A stretch of 64,000 nucleotides of DNA from Rhodeus uyekii (taxonomy: Eukaryota > Chordata > Actinopteri > Cypriniformes > Acheilognathidae). The translations under genes were made by a program, and so were the position numbers. Location of the stretch: positions 1,927,001 to 1,991,000 of the forward strand of contig JAWRVZ010000102.1 in the NCBI GenBank assembly GCA_037043235.1, given 5' to 3'. The notes below the pieces were generated by a model. It was not told where the DNA came from and did no database searches. It saw only the letters and a program-made list of their open reading frames with translations. Of this stretch, positions 1 through 13,799 are shown piece after piece (within the stretch, counting starts at the first letter, position 1; each line of letters starts with the position of its first letter).

Positions 1-612
1 TTTATCTGATACTTTTCGCAAACGATGTAGACCGAAAGTGTCTCCATGAGTGGACACACAAGCTGTGTGAGCGTTGAGCGACTCTGCTGTGAGTGGAGTT
101 TGCCACACTACTCTTGCACCCTCCCCCGCCATGAAGGGCTTTATTCCACAATGTGGCATCTGTTGCTCCAAGCACGATTAGCAAAACTGATATTCTGTGT
201 AGAAGGTATGTATTTGTGAGGACACATCTCATAGACATAACATTTTTTACAAGGGAGATGATGATATTTGTCAATGCCAAATCATAACATTACAACTAAA
301 CTTAATCTTACAAGCCTGTTGATATCTATCAATTTAAAAAAGGCGTGAATTCAAGTAGTTTTTTACACTTTTTGCCCTTGAGTTGACTGGGGATAAGTGT
401 CCTAAATAAATAAATCATACCCTTCAAATGTCATCTCAAGCCGATTGTCACCATGTTCTACTATAGTGAGGACATAAAAAAAAGTGACACTCAAAAATAA
501 AAAAAATGGTTCCAAATAGTCACACCTACAGGAGTTTCTAAATAAGGAGTTAGTAAATAATTAAATGGCTCAATTAAGAAAGACGAAATGGCATACTAGA
601 ACACTTATTTTT

Positions 613-688
613 TCTCTTTCTGCCATGTAATGTTATTCTGATTTCAGCCCTCTCTTTCTGCCATGTAATGTTATTCTGATTTCAGCCC
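613..688. repeat. 38-bp perfect tandem duplication
   Basis: The 38 bases at 613-650 are repeated without change at 651-688. Each unit begins TCTCTTTCTGCC and ends GATTTCAGCCC. Two identical adjacent copies suggest a recent slippage or duplication event. No gene is nearby. Confidence 0.9.
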
Positions 689-861
689 ATACATTCTTGA
701 ATTAATCAAGTGTTTGGAACAAATTGGATGAGGGAATGACTCAGTCATATTACAGTCACTTGTTGTCACCTACTGGCTAAAGGATGTAACCTATGAAAAA
801 AGTTACTAATACATAATAATAATAATAATTCCCAATAAGAATGCAGATTTGACCAGAGCTA

Positions 862-1535
862 ACAGTTGTAACATTTATTATTGTAATAACATTTTCAAAA
901 TGTAATAATTTTCTCAAAATGCAAAAAAATTTTGATCTCATAATGTAATTCAATTTTTTACATTATAAGAAATGTATTACATTATAAACTCACCAAAAAA
1001 CATATTGTCATATTGTCATTACAACATACAAATTATTAGTATTCCTTTATAGCAATAAAAAAAATCCAGTAGTCTTAAACTCTCTGTGAAAGTAAATAAA
1101 TAAATCTATATTATTAATAGTAATAATAATAATAAAGCATTGGTATTCCTTTACTGTGCATCTGAAAAATCTAAATCCAGTCTTAACCTGTGTACATTAT
1201 CCACTAGATTACGATACTCATCCTACTACTACTACTATTATTATATAAACATTTATATTTATAAAACGTCTACACTTTTAAGACTGTATTCAGATTCATA
1301 AAATTAATTGTAAAAGAATACTAAGATTTGTTATGCTTTAAAATCTATTTATGATTTTTTTTTTTAATGTGAGTTTATAATGTAGTACGTTTCTCATAAT
1401 GTAAAAATGATTACATTATGAGTGCAATAATTTGTTTTCAAAAATGATTACATTATGAACATTTTATTACAATAATAATGTAATTTTTATTGCATTATGT
1501 GCAGTTATTTATTATGAATTGCTACAGTTGTGCAA
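862..1535. mobile_element. MITE-like element with long inverted arms
   Basis: The left part (about 862-990) and the right part (about 1365-1535) are diverged reverse complements. Shared blocks include the outer ACAGTTGTA / TACAGTTGT, repeated CATAATGTAAT motifs and an inner TTATAAACTCAC (left) facing GTGAGTTTATAA (right). The centre is AT-rich filler with trinucleotide runs. No coding capacity is seen. Size and structure fit a non-autonomous DNA transposon; the superfamily cannot be set because target-site duplications are not clear. Confidence 0.6.
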
Positions 1536-3224
1536 AACTGTTTATTGCACAAAAGTATCAAAAGGTTCTTAAAATCTGATTTTTCTTTTAGATTACCATG
1601 AATATCATAGGCCCAATTACATGCAAAACATGACAGAAAATTGGACATTTTAAATGTACAAACAACAGCAGGAGTATGATTCACCAGCCTAACACATGGA
1701 GCAAACACTGTGCCAAATATTACATTACCATTAACTAATATACCAAATGACAGGTGAATTTGCTGTAAAATACTGCGGATTGGACACAAACCTTTTGTAA
1801 ATACTGTAGACTCATTTGTTGTTTTTATATATACAATAAATTATCACTATAGACTAACATTGTAGCCCACTAAAGACCATTATATCTTTCTAGATGACCT
1901 ATATATGGTACTAATCAGATGACAGAGTATTAAAGGTGTTCACCTGTGAGTGTGCAATGGTGATCCTGTGTGTGTTTGAGAGAGAGAGATAGACTATTTT
2001 AAGATGTGCATTTCTCTTCAACGTTTGCATGTTTCTAAATATTATTTTATCTCAATCTCGAGATAGCATTCTATAAAGTCAAATACAAAATGAACAGGAA
2101 AGCCTCTTGCAGGGGAAAAAGCGAGAAAGTGGATCAGAACCATAAGTACACAACACAACATTTTGTGCCTTCAGTTATTGTAATTTTGGCATAAGTTGTA
2201 TATTTGCATGATCCTAGTTTGCTATTTTGGATACTAGTTTTGTTATCTTCTGCTTATATGCATATTTAGCAAATATATTAAGTAATTAAGCAGTCATGAA
2301 AATCGTCTTTTGATTCTAATTTGTTTTATTAAATGTAACATGCTACAAGAGTGTATATTGATGTGCCCTTATAAATTGTAAACACATACACTAACAATTA
2401 ACTAATTATTTCATTAAAATGCTTAATTCTAGTACTCACTGGAAATGAGTATATCTGGTTCTTTTCATTTGTTCAGATTCTTCAGAATATTTAATCTTTA
2501 AGTTTTAAAATAATTATGTAAATGTCTGAGTTTCCAAGAGTATGAGTAATACAACTATATATATATATATTAATGTGTTTCTCACTTTTAAATGTCATCA
2601 ACCCACACACAAACAGTCATGATCATTCCATAAATCCACAGATGCACTTACTAAATTGTATAAGTGATAAATCATAGCGTGAGACACATTACACCAGCCA
2701 CACTGAGTTCCTGTAGAACATCCGTTGACCATAAAATGCCTGCTACATTGTCCAAGTATCGCAATGCAATCCACAGTGACAACTCTTTGTCTGTTTATAA
2801 GTGTATTTTATGGACCTGCACATTTAGACATGCATAAATATTTCACACAAATATGATATATTCATGACAATGAACATGAATTGATATGCATGTGAAAACA
2901 CATGCAGTTGGATTACGCTTTACATATACACACAAACACACATACACAGACTGAATCTATAAGCCTCTTACGGAGGAGTGTATGCAGTGTAGAGCCACGC
3001 TCAGTAATATGCTCAGAAGGCCACAGCTAGGCAGACACGCACTGCTGGACTTCCAGCTTCAGCACCTCTCTCCTCTGGTCCATTCAGCCTCACTCACACA
3101 CTAACACATCCAGCTGGAAGACAAACATCTGTCTGACCTTAAAATCACTCCAGAAATGATCAGTCTTTTGGTGGGAGCCTAACAAAAGCCTAACCCACTG
3201 TTCCTTAGTTCTTGGTGACAAGTG

Positions 3225-3450
3225 AGAGTTCATCCAAATATAAGAATTCTGTCCTCATTAACTCACCATTGTTTACACAGGTTTGTCATCTCAAAATTGC
3301 TTAACTAACTTCTTTCTTTAAAAATAACCAAACAAACATCTTGAAGCACGCTTGTTTCAACTCTTTCCACACAATGAAAGTATGGGGTTCAAAACAGCGT
3401 AAAAAAATCTTTTTTGTGTCATTCAGGACTAAGTGAACTATCCCTTTAAA
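3225..3450. mobile_element. Short non-autonomous DNA transposon copy
   Basis: It begins GAGAGTTCATCC, carries an ACTCACCATTGTT block and ends GTGAACTATCCCTTTAA. This matches the common cyprinid repeat whose ends read roughly TTAAAGGGATAGTTCACCC. Related copies in this window lie near 37.3, 38.9 and 47.9-49.3 kb. It is non-coding. Confidence 0.6.
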
Positions 3451-6400
3451 AAGCATAGTTCATAAATTCATTCGAACTTTCTGAGGTATTCAAGTTGGTT
3501 GTTACAGACTTTAATGATAAATCTAGTTCAGAACCAACTGGAATATCTGCCTCTTCTTTTAACCTAAAACGTTGGCTATCTGATTGTCAACTTACAATAC
3601 CCCAGAAGAGCTTAATTTGTGTTTCTGGGAGGTATTTGTTTTCTCAGTAATCCTTGTTCTTAACAGCATTCAGGTCACTCATTATGCCTGTTTGAAATGC
3701 GTTCTGGCATGAAAGCATCTTTCCCAGCACATCTGTTTGAATATGGTATTATAAATCAAACTTATAGGGTCTCCAGGGACCATGGAGCAATTTTTAGTCT
3801 CGCTGAGCAGCGTCTTGTGCATTTTCAAACCTCAAACCACCTTCGCAAGATCATTGTGCTAATAATGTCGAGCTACATTACATTATGCATAAAGGCTAAT
3901 GTTGTGGCATACAATTGGCTGCTCCCTTTATAGGCTAATGAGGACCTTGTTTTAAAAACAAATTTTGACAGTCACGTCATTCTAATGATAAACTGGCCCT
4001 CACAAAATACAGATATCAATAAAGAGCTCATAAAGTTCCATCTAAAGCCAAATGTCCTAACGAAATCGATGTATCATGAACAACAATTTAGCTAGACACA
4101 TACTTACAATGTACCTCAGGGTTTAGCCTTTTAGTTTCAGACTGTACTCACCCAAGAGACGTTTTTATTCTTAAGAGTTCTAGGCATTTCTGCAAAGAGG
4201 AGAAGGAGAACCGGCGACTGATGCCCTCAAGTTCCAAGTTCACCTCTGAGATCTGTGGCCCATTTGCGCTGGTGTCTGGTCCCTCTGAAGTTAGGCTTTG
4301 TTATGATAAATGGTGGGCATTGGACTCCACCTACATGATGTGTGCTGCAACTGACATGACAAGGGCGTAACGAAAAACACAAAGTTTGGTCTTCTTGTCT
4401 CTATCATTTTTCCATTCTTCAACCCCTCTGACTGGCAATGCATTAAAATACTGCATGAATATGCAACGTAACATCTGGATGATGCTCCACCCCATGGTGC
4501 TGGAGGCAGGAACTCATGAGCGGCCAATCCAGCCCACCCAACAGCTGGGAGAGGAGATTTAAAATGATAGAAAGAATAAGGTGGAGCACAGGGCACGTCC
4601 TGCCCAGTGTTGTCAGACAGATTGTATGTCTCTCTAAAACAGGATGAGCAATGCTCATAATCCTCCGGAACTGTGCAAACACACTCTGTCCTGCCTCTGG
4701 AATAGGTCAAAGCATCGAGTACTGCACAATACATTATGCTTTTCATAACCATCAAGTAATACCAGCCTTCTTACTGTAACTATTATGAGCCCATTCTGTA
4801 TGTAAAGACTTTGGTGGTGACAACAAATCAAACAGATCTGACCAAAACCGAAAAATAATTGGCAAAAATACTATAATATATTTGAATGGAAAAGTATGTG
4901 AGTGGCGTTCTCTGACACGGCAGGATTTTTTAGCAGCTCTGCACTTCCAATACAGGGTCTGACCTCCTTTATTCTTAATCTTATGCATCTTGCAACTAGC
5001 ATAAGTTTTTCTCTTAATACTCAATATTAATACACATGAACAATGGATTTGTTTGTGTCGCCACACGTCACAATAAATGCTACATTTAACAGCATTAAAT
5101 TTCAATCAGCATCAAACTGTCAGTATAGCAAATAAAATTTTGGCATGGCACCCGGGGTGGCCAATCAGATGTCAAGGCACACCCCTCTGGCTCTGCCACT
5201 GTATTCATCTTGCAAGACTGATTATTTTGTACATTGCAATTATATACAAGCAAAATCTAATAACCAAATATAGCACAACTACGATATTTATACCAAAGTT
5301 AACGAAAATGCGCAACTGTAATCAAAAACCAACAAAACCGATGCTCGATCATGTCAATTTGAATGATTTTCCAAAAGTATAAAATTTACATAAGCTGTTC
5401 GTTTTGCAATGCCTATGATAAAATATGCAATCTGATTTGATCATATTCGGATATCATATCTGATTTCTGTTGAGAATTTACTACTTTAAAATGCTATATA
5501 AAACGCATAAAACAGTCACGCAATCTAAAAAGACAGAGGAGAAAAAGAGAAAACATAATTTTGTACCAAAATGAATTGAAAGACTTTTGTTTTTCGTGAC
5601 CACCCTAGAATTTAACACATTATGGTTACTGTGGTCAGTTCTGTCCACAGAATAAATAAGCAATTTCAGTATAAGAAAATTAATTGCTCATACTTAATTG
5701 CAGTTACCAATCAACTTTACATGTGTGGAAGACAGGTAACTTAACATTTTGTAAATAATTTATTCTAACAAGGGAATCCCCAATGTTCAAACCAAATCTA
5801 TTCCCTTGTTGAGCTTAAAACTTTGTACTGGTGCCTACATTCATTTCCTTAATTCAAAACCTCCTCAGTTTCACCACTCATGTGACATTAATCTTCACAT
5901 AAAACAATAAAATACTCAGTGTTCCAAAGGGTTATGAAATACACGAGAATATTGCTAAAGTGTCATGTGTGTACATTAATCAAACATTTTGGAGGCATCC
6001 TTCAACTCTACAAACACTAAGAGAAAGGAAAACTGGCTTATCAAACAAAACAGAATGGGTTTGCTCAACATTTTCATTTAAATAATGTGGTGTAAGTCAA
6101 TGCCAGAAATTGGCATTAACAGAGGAATGTCCTTCATCCGCTGCCATCCTGTCTCCGGTATTCTGGCAGAATATAACAGAGACAGGTTCTCTTCCATTAT
6201 CCACTGCCAATAGCCAGATAAACACTTAATATAATTCAAGTTCACTCAAGATCAATATCTGCCAAAGAAAAACAAGAGTTGAATGTCATATTGGAAGAAC
6301 ATTAAAGTCAAAGGCCATGTTTCCAACCCTTCCACTCATATTAAAGCTTTAATGCTTCACCCAGTCAAGTTAAGCTGCTAAGTGATAGCATTTCCATTTA

Positions 6401-8285
6401 ATGATTTCTTCATGAAACTATAACTGATTAAGTCAGTTTCCTCCTCACAGTATCACACTTATGTGAATCACATCTAAAAAATAAAAAACAAACAGTACCA
6501 AGAGGGTATAACCTTTGGTCAAGTTCACAAGTGCCATCAGAGACTCATTTGTCAAGAGAAGTGGTAAATGTGTCTGCAAGAGGATGAAATCTAAATTGTG
6601 TATTTTAGACACAAATACTTGTATAATCCATGTTAGGGGATTAGATACACAACAGAAACCAAGAACACATGGCAGGGAATTGGAACAGGCCACACTTCCC
6701 AAGTGCACTTCAGAGGCTTAACATGAAAGTTCAATCCATTCAACACATCAATATATTAGACAAAACTCCCATACCCTCCTGCTCTATACTGAAGACAAAA
6801 CTAGAGTTTGGCAGAAAAACCACCTCACATAATAACTTTAGTCTTGTTTTTTAATAAAAACATCTAAAATAATCAAAGTAAACATGAAAACACATTTGCA
6901 ACATTTGTCTGTATAGCTAATGTGATGTATGTTAGTGAAACAGTTATTATATAATAAGTATAATTGCACACTACTACCATACTTTCACTGTTGCAGTATA
7001 TATGCAAATGTTCTTTATGCATAGAATATTATACAAAATAGGTTACTGTGTGACATACCACATCCCACAATGCAATGTACGATCAGAATATCCAAAATTA
7101 GGATTGTTTCCTCACAAAACTAGATTTAAAATGCAAAATAAAACTTTGTTTAGTACCCAAGATGCTAAGTTGACATCACTTGCTGATGACGTCATGTGGC
7201 AAGAGTAATGATAAAAATAAAGTTGCTTAACATTTATTATAAAAATTATCACTTAAAGAAAGTAGTAGGCTATATATACAGCACAATATACAGTGAGTTG
7301 TATAGCATTCTACAGATGTTTCTATTAAGCCTAAATATTTGACTATTTGCAACATTTCTTCTTATTATTATTGCTGCTGTTGTTGTTGTCAGCAGTAGTT
7401 GCAAATAAAGAAAAAAGAAAATGGATCTAATTGCAGCAGTAATTATTTTATTATACACAAACTCAAAATTAGCAATACTCAGACCTAGAAAACTACGAAC
7501 AGAACAACTGAACAGAAAGAAACGCAGAGCATAAATACCAAAGCAAACTGAGCAATGAAATGAACAGGTGCAAAACTGATAATCAAATCAATAAAAAAAA
7601 ACTGAAAGCTATAAGAAACAGAACCAAAAACAGACCCAAAACATATAAACAAACACAGATTACCTGTGACAAATATTAATAATATTATACACTAGCTCAC
7701 ATGGCCTAATTTATATCAGCAAAAGGAAAGTTGTTTCAGTTCCGTTAGTTTTACACAGAGGAAGAGCAAATACGTTTTTTTGTTTTGTTTTGTTGGGCAG
7801 ATGACCCCACTCCCTCCACAATAAAAGCAGCTAATTTCATTCAGAAGGTAAAGAGAGTTTATGTTATTATGCTGACTCCACAAGGTAGGCTACTTTACTA
7901 CCAATCAAGGTATTTTCTTTGAAAGCCAGCATTAATATCATATGCAGTGCTAGAATATATTTTACCTACAAATCGCACTATGTAGCTGGCAGTTAGTTTG
8001 ACTACTCATAACATAAGACATCGTCCTGCGCCGAAAATACCAACAGCACATTTCGGAGGATTTGGAAACATCTGACGCAGTGGTTACAGTAAAAGACGGT
8101 GCTTTCATTTTTATGATTCCTTTCTTTACACTTTGAGGTCTGCGGCTGACACTGCATTCGGTCTGAGGCACGATAAGCCTATTTACTACCTGTTTGCTTT
8201 GACAGCTTTGGAGCTCAGTGTGCTTCTGTGTGACTGTGATCCCCTTCCGCCTGCTCGGGGGGATTTAGGTAAGGCATTCATCATG

Positions 8286-8289
<4 letters not shown>

Positions 8290-8330
<41 letters not shown>

Positions 8331-8340
8331 AACACACACA
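8290..8340. repeat. (CA)n microsatellite
   Basis: About 50 bp of CA dinucleotides, interrupted twice by AAACAC. Open frames across it read only as dipeptide repeats. Confidence 0.95.
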
Positions 8341-9279
8341 GTGACTCACGCGTCTCTCGTTCTTTTACACACACTCTCATTCACTTTCTCTCCATGCGGC
8401 AGCCCAGGTGGCAGTAAAAACGTGGCTTATAATAACAGCAAGGATATTTTTAGACCTTCTACGTTTTGAGTCGAGTTCCCGCTCAAAATAGGTACTTGTA
8501 CGGCAAATGTTATGAATGATGATGAGCTAGCCTGTGGTAGTAAGAGAACGTTTGTTGGATCTTTTCAGTTCTGACCTCCTCACTCAATGCTACTGAAGGA
8601 ACAAGTTGCCATTTTGAAATCCTAAAAGTCTAGAATAAAACAGTCTGGACATTATTAATAACATTAACTTCACCCCTGTTTTTTAGAATTATAAAACAGA
8701 AAAACACTCAGTGAAAACTTTGAGGCTTAGAATGACAATATGTAGAATACCCTTATTTCACACTTTCAAGTTCTACATAAAGCATATTTTGTGATACGTA
8801 CTCAAAATTGTATGTTATACAGGCTATATTTTCATGAACAGCTTTGGTTTTCAACCAAGAGCATCCTTACAGTGGAAGATCGCACTGAGCATGCTGCAGT
8901 TACTCACATAGGTGGACTGGTCTCTCCGCCTGTGTCCCAGACCACAGCAATACATCAAGAGAACATCCAGGGGGGTCCTGATGATGGTGCAGCCAAGTCT
9001 AAATCACTGTTTCTGTGACACACTGCCTCGGTTTCCCTTTCTGTAAGGGAGAGCCATCACACCAGTCTGATGAGAGACACAGCAGCAGCAGGTAACGGTC
9101 TCCGTTCCACGCAGCCTCTGGTCCAGCCCATAGGTTTACAGAGCATGTGAAAAGGTAACATTCCTCCACAAACAGTGATGAATGCGATGCAGTCAGTAGA
9201 AGTGAGTGATTCACATCCTCCTGATGCTTGAGACCAACAGGCTCACAGTCTGCTGGCTGCAGGTGTGTGTGCGATTTTG

Positions 9280-9800
9280 TTTGTTCTGCTCTTGCCCCGT
9301 TGAGTTCCTCGCTTTATTTATTTATGCCCTCCCCAGACAAACCCCCCACCCCCAACCCCAACCCCTCCCACCGCACCCCTTTTTTCAAAGACAGACACAG
9401 GCTCAGAGTTTAAAATTGATACACAGTGTAAATGTCATTTTCCTGCCTGACTTTCTCTGCGTCAGTCTTTCCACGCCCACTCCAGCCAATCAGAATCCAG
9501 ATGCGAGCCACGTCTGGGTTGCCTTGTCTCCAGTCCACACAGGCAGAGGAGGCTGGAGTCCACCGTCTGCTGTCTCTCCTCCCCGGTTTCTGCTGCTTCT
9601 CTACCTCCGTGACCGCTCCCACCTCCCTCCCCTGAGAATTCAGGCTCCTTCTGTCTCTTTTCCCCCTCAATGTCGTCAGGGGCGCTCCTGATAACCTGTG
9701 TTTACCCCATTGTGTCCTTTCTGTGGCTGTAGCTTGCCATTTTACCTCTCTCCCTGTTGCTACGCTGCATACTAGAGCACTTTGTGGAGCTCGTAATGCA
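9280..9800. promoter_or_regulatory. GC-richer block, possible promoter or first exon
   Basis: This block is clearly richer in G and C than the AT-rich DNA around it. It contains a consensus CCAAT box (CAGCCAATCAGAATC, about 9483-9497), C-rich tracts and a pyrimidine-rich stretch downstream like a vertebrate 5' UTR. No recognisable protein is encoded. It could be an alternative promoter of a gene beyond the left edge, an unannotated non-coding transcript, or unique sequence with no function. Direction is uncertain. Confidence 0.25.
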
Positions 9801-11489
9801 GAGGAAACACAGACTGAATTCAAATGCGCTTCCTTTTTCTTCTGATTGAATCTCTACCCCTTTTCTGTATCATGGGCTTTATCAGTCAGTCCACTCCTCT
9901 TCTTTATCTACTGCATCTGAGTGTCTGTCCTTGCTGTCTCCTCTCCCTCTGTTGTCCCCTGCTGAGGAGGCGAGTGAGAGCTCATGCAATTTCATTCGCA
10001 GCATCTGTTCACATGCAGACTGTCAAGTTTAAAGGAATGAATTAAAATGAAGCTCTACTCTGAAATCCGTGGGAGGCACACTGAGTTGAACAAATCAGTC
10101 ACACTCAGAGAAGAGGTTTTAACATCTACTTTCGAGAGAATAAATTACGCCTCATTGGTTAGATGGGAATAATGCCAAGCTGAAAAAAAGCATAAGACTG
10201 AGAAAGAAGAATATCATATTCAGAGGTTTCTTCTTGAAATCTTAAGATTGAGATTTCAGGAAAAAAAGAGATATCATCACACATGAAGCTTCAAAAATGT
10301 TTAGTAAAATTTCTTAGATATATTTATTTATATGTTTAGTAGAAAAATCATGGGGAAAAATCATTAAAACCTGTTTGTTAAACTTTCAGTTAACGTTTTC
10401 TTTACAATATACAGTGAAAAAATACATTTAACAGGACAATTCATGCAGTTGTATTTCAAAACGCTGTGAAAAAAAGGATTTTGGAAGTAAAAAGTAGTAA
10501 TCACAATATAATTTTTTTTTGTGAAAGTCTGACAGACAAAGTACTTTTAGAAGTAAAAAAATACAATTTTCTTTACAGTAAAATATTGTTGTTGTAAAAA
10601 GTAAAAAATAGCTTAATTAAAATACATTAAAATAGGTTATAATTATATTATAATTTGTTTGTTTGAAAATCATAAGTTGCAAAATGTAAAAATGACTAAT
10701 GTATATATTATTAAGTACATAATGTTAAAATTCATTCAAAATATTAATATAAATATATATTAAAATGTATTGAATAAATAGTAAATAGATCTAAGATGTA
10801 GAGAATGTATGAGCTTTCAAGGTTACAAATGCAATATTGGGATCTGATAACAATAACAAATTAAGCGTGCTGATGTATCATGAAATTTAAATATGGATGA
10901 AATTATGGTTTGCAGCAATATGAGGTTTCATTTATGAGATGCAAGGGGATTTCTGAACATAAAGCCTCTCTTCGTCTTATGATATGCAGAGTAAAACCAA
11001 AGTATTACTGTTCATCCTTTCTATGAAAAGCAATCAGTTTTTACATGATCAAAACATGTCCTGTAATAAGATGGACTTACATTACCTTAAGTCAATATGA
11101 ACCGTAGATGAACTTATATGCTGAAATTAAAACAATAAAATAGTTTAAAATAACAAGTGTTCTTAATAAAATGTTATATTTCACAAATTTGAAAACATGA
11201 CATTTGGCATTATGAATTAGAATACACATTAATTGAAAAATGAATGAATTGTGATGCAGAGAAAAACACCAAAACAGAAAGCCTATGCTCAAAATATTAA
11301 TACAAACAATAAATATTAATAGAACGACTAAACATTCAGACTTCTGTCTATAGTTTTGTTCATCTGTAAAATAAAAAATAAAAATCATGAAATACACATT
11401 CATTCTGTGACTGAAACATATTTACATGTTAAAATACATGGGCTGTAAATCTGTATGGGTTTCTTCTGCTATTTTTCCTTACAGTGCCC

Positions 11490-13664
11490 TCAGAACATGC
11501 TTCTTTTGTTCAGCAGCTTTAGTTTAGTCATAAAGACAAAGTATACAAAAGATACTGCAGCAAGAATGTTCTTTAGTATGTACAGCAAGGGGGTAACATA
11601 TCCGAAGATCGCCACCAGGCATATGCGCACAACCAGGAAGGGCAAATCTTGGAAAAGGACACTGGCTGATGCCAGCGGAGGAGTGTCTGGAGTTATAACA
11701 GCACGCAGGATTGACAGATAAGCCAGTATGTATATGGGAAACACCCATGCTGAGTAATACACTGAATCAGTCCCGGCCACCCTCACCATTTCAACAGTGT
11801 CAAACCAGAACATAAAGGTGGCCACAAAGTGGTCATGCCGAAGGTCTCGTATCCAGATAAAGCGAAAGGGACCTGAGTGAGAATGAGAGGAGTAGAGATA
11901 CGCCATGCTGCTGGTGCGAGACGGGCCACGCGCATCTGCATCTCCCCATCGGCCTGATAGTGTCCCGTTCCTGATCGGTGACCTGGGAGACATGTCGCCG
12001 TCCCGTCCGTTAGCCTGCAGCTGTGCGGACACTGATGTCACTTGCTCCAAGTGAGTCAGAACCGGCCCCGGCATCTCATAATCCAGCTCTAATCCACTTG
12101 CTTTTTTGAAAAGAGCATAAAAGTAGAGCTGAGACAGATCATTTAATTGGCCGTATTTAATGGTTATTATCTCTTACCCTGTCCTGTCAGGCAAAGAGGG
12201 CGAATTCTCTCCACTATGTCCACGCAAATGAGGGAGAACAAGACCAGAGAGACGGGGAGTTCAGTGAAGCGGTCATACTTAATGTCAGCGTCAACCTGAA
12301 CCTGCACAACCATAAATAGGCCAGAAGTTTGCTTAGAGAATAAAGTGCAAAAAGCCTTTTATCATCCCAAGAGAAAATAGTGGTGGAAGTCTGAAAATGA
12401 GTTTTTGATGTTTCACCAAAAACAAACTATATCATCTCCAGTGAAAAACCGTGAGAACCCCTTTAGATAATGGTTATAAATTGATAGACAATGCACACCT
12501 GGAGACTACGGGCCTCGTGATCTTAACCAGAGACTGTAATACAGATCCATTCACATTCCACAGATTATAATACCCCATCTTAGGTTAATAGTAAATCTGC
12601 TGCTCTACAGTGAGTTACTGAGTACCTCAGAGAGGATCTGTTTATGAAAGCCCTAAGGTTTTTTTTATTACATACCGAAACTGCCATAATTTCTCTCATA
12701 TAAATATTCAAACACCATATACTGTTTTCTACTTTCAGAATGAAGTTACAATACAAAGAAACAGTATATGGTGTTTGAATATGTTCCAATGGATTCAGAC
12801 TTTTATTTGACAAAATAAATGTTCTGAAAGGGTTTTACAGTTGTACAGATTCCATTAAGTTTTTCTTGAAACCATCAATGTAGTCATGTTTAAACCAAAC
12901 CAGTATGTTATTAAGAACTAAAAACGTAACAGGAAACATTTTTATAACTATATAGCAAAACCCTCTACAACGAACCACTGAAGAAGCATTATTCATTTAA
13001 TAGTTTATTAATGAGACTGAATTATGCATTACCTTTGAGCTGGCTATGATGATAGCAAAGCATGGTAAAGTGCTGAGAATCACATATGCCAGTGTAACAG
13101 GTCTCCTGCAAAAGAAATAAGGGTGTTTTCATTGTAAAACACAATTAGCATCACAAACAAGAGACAGATTAGAAATAAGAGCATGATGTAATTTTATTAG
13201 AAGGAGGGTAAAATACTGGCCCCATACTTATAATGCAGTTTGGTTCATAGCAGTGACATGTAATGTGACGTTATAATTCACCTAAACTATCAGTTACACT
13301 GAAGATGTAAATAGATTGTTTCTGCAGTGTACCTAAAAAGTTACTGTTGAACAATAAAAGAGTTCATGGATCAACTACCTTCACATAAAAATGGAGATGC
13401 AGTGGTTAGTACTCACCAGTTAGTCACTTCTGAGAACCTTTGAGTCTTGAGGATGAAGTACTTCAAAGGAACCCACACAAATAGGGTTGCAGATGCCATA
13501 TAGGCCACAGAGGCAGCCACCACCAGCCAGTAGGCAGTGTCACTAGATTTAACAAGTCGAATGACTGAAGCAAAGCGTTCCATGACTACAAACACAGGAA
13601 TACAGAGACATGCGAACTGCAAAAGCTCATAAAGGATGAGTTTGACAGTCTTCCAAGAAGGCAT
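11490..13664 (-). CDS. tmem236: Transmembrane protein 236, complete
   Basis: Four coding exons on the minus strand: 13417-13664, 13033-13105, 12178-12301 and 11490-12100. They splice in phase to 351 residues, the length I recall for human TMEM236. The start MPSWKTVKLILYELLQFA and the following segments align well with that protein. Membrane segments lie near residues 8-30, 45-70, 85-106 and 117-135, and more sit in the large last exon around the FVATFMFWFDTVEM motif and towards the C-terminus. A hydrophilic loop in exon 4 is rich in Ser, Arg and Gly. The last intron is only 77 bp, and a second in-frame acceptor 12 nt downstream would remove four residues. Function is largely unknown; in mammals it is reported as gut-enriched. 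It sits about 1.8 kb from the probable 3' end of stam, in the same orientation and the same pairing as on human chromosome 10. Confidence 0.93.
12302..13032 (-). other. tmem236 intron 2
   Basis: A 731-bp intron with a GTAATG donor and a GTTGTGCAG acceptor. Apart from the 24-bp inverted repeat at 12704-12782, it holds only AT-rich sequence. Confidence 0.85.
12704..12782. repeat. Perfect 24-bp inverted repeat
   Basis: Bases 12704-12727 and 12759-12782 are exact reverse complements, separated by 31 nt. The arms contain CAAACACCATATACTG and its complement. As RNA this would be a 79-nt stem-loop within the tmem236 pre-mRNA. It may be a small foldback transposon or a hairpin RNA. Confidence 0.9.
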
Positions 13665-13799
13665 CTTGACAGTATGAGTCTTCAGTAAATCCTGCTAAGA
13701 GTGAACCGTCACTGAATGCATCCAGTGCATCTTCCTCAACACTGAATGACTGAACACTCTGGACTCTGTACACTGGCACTGCTTACACTGCATTCTTAC

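Larger units (their letters stand above)
1..11489. other. Gene-poor left flank
   Basis: No exon of a recognisable protein was found on either strand. Open frames here are short, lack splice context and match nothing I know. The stretch is AT-rich and holds a 38-bp tandem duplication, an inverted-repeat element near 0.9-1.5 kb, a short transposon near 3.3 kb, a CA microsatellite at 8.3 kb and a GC-richer block at 9.3-9.8 kb, all listed separately. In human the gene next to TMEM236 is MRC1. No mannose-receptor exon is visible here, so that gene is either further left or absent from this locus. Confidence 0.6.

Noticed and set aside
4291..4755. 154-codon minus-strand frame
   Set aside because: No recognisable motif and no splice context. 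Such length occurs by chance in 64 kb.
9206..9823. Open frames of 161 and 137 codons
   Set aside because: They overlap on opposite strands in a GC-rich block, lack recognisable domains or splice context, and have low-complexity Pro/Ser composition.
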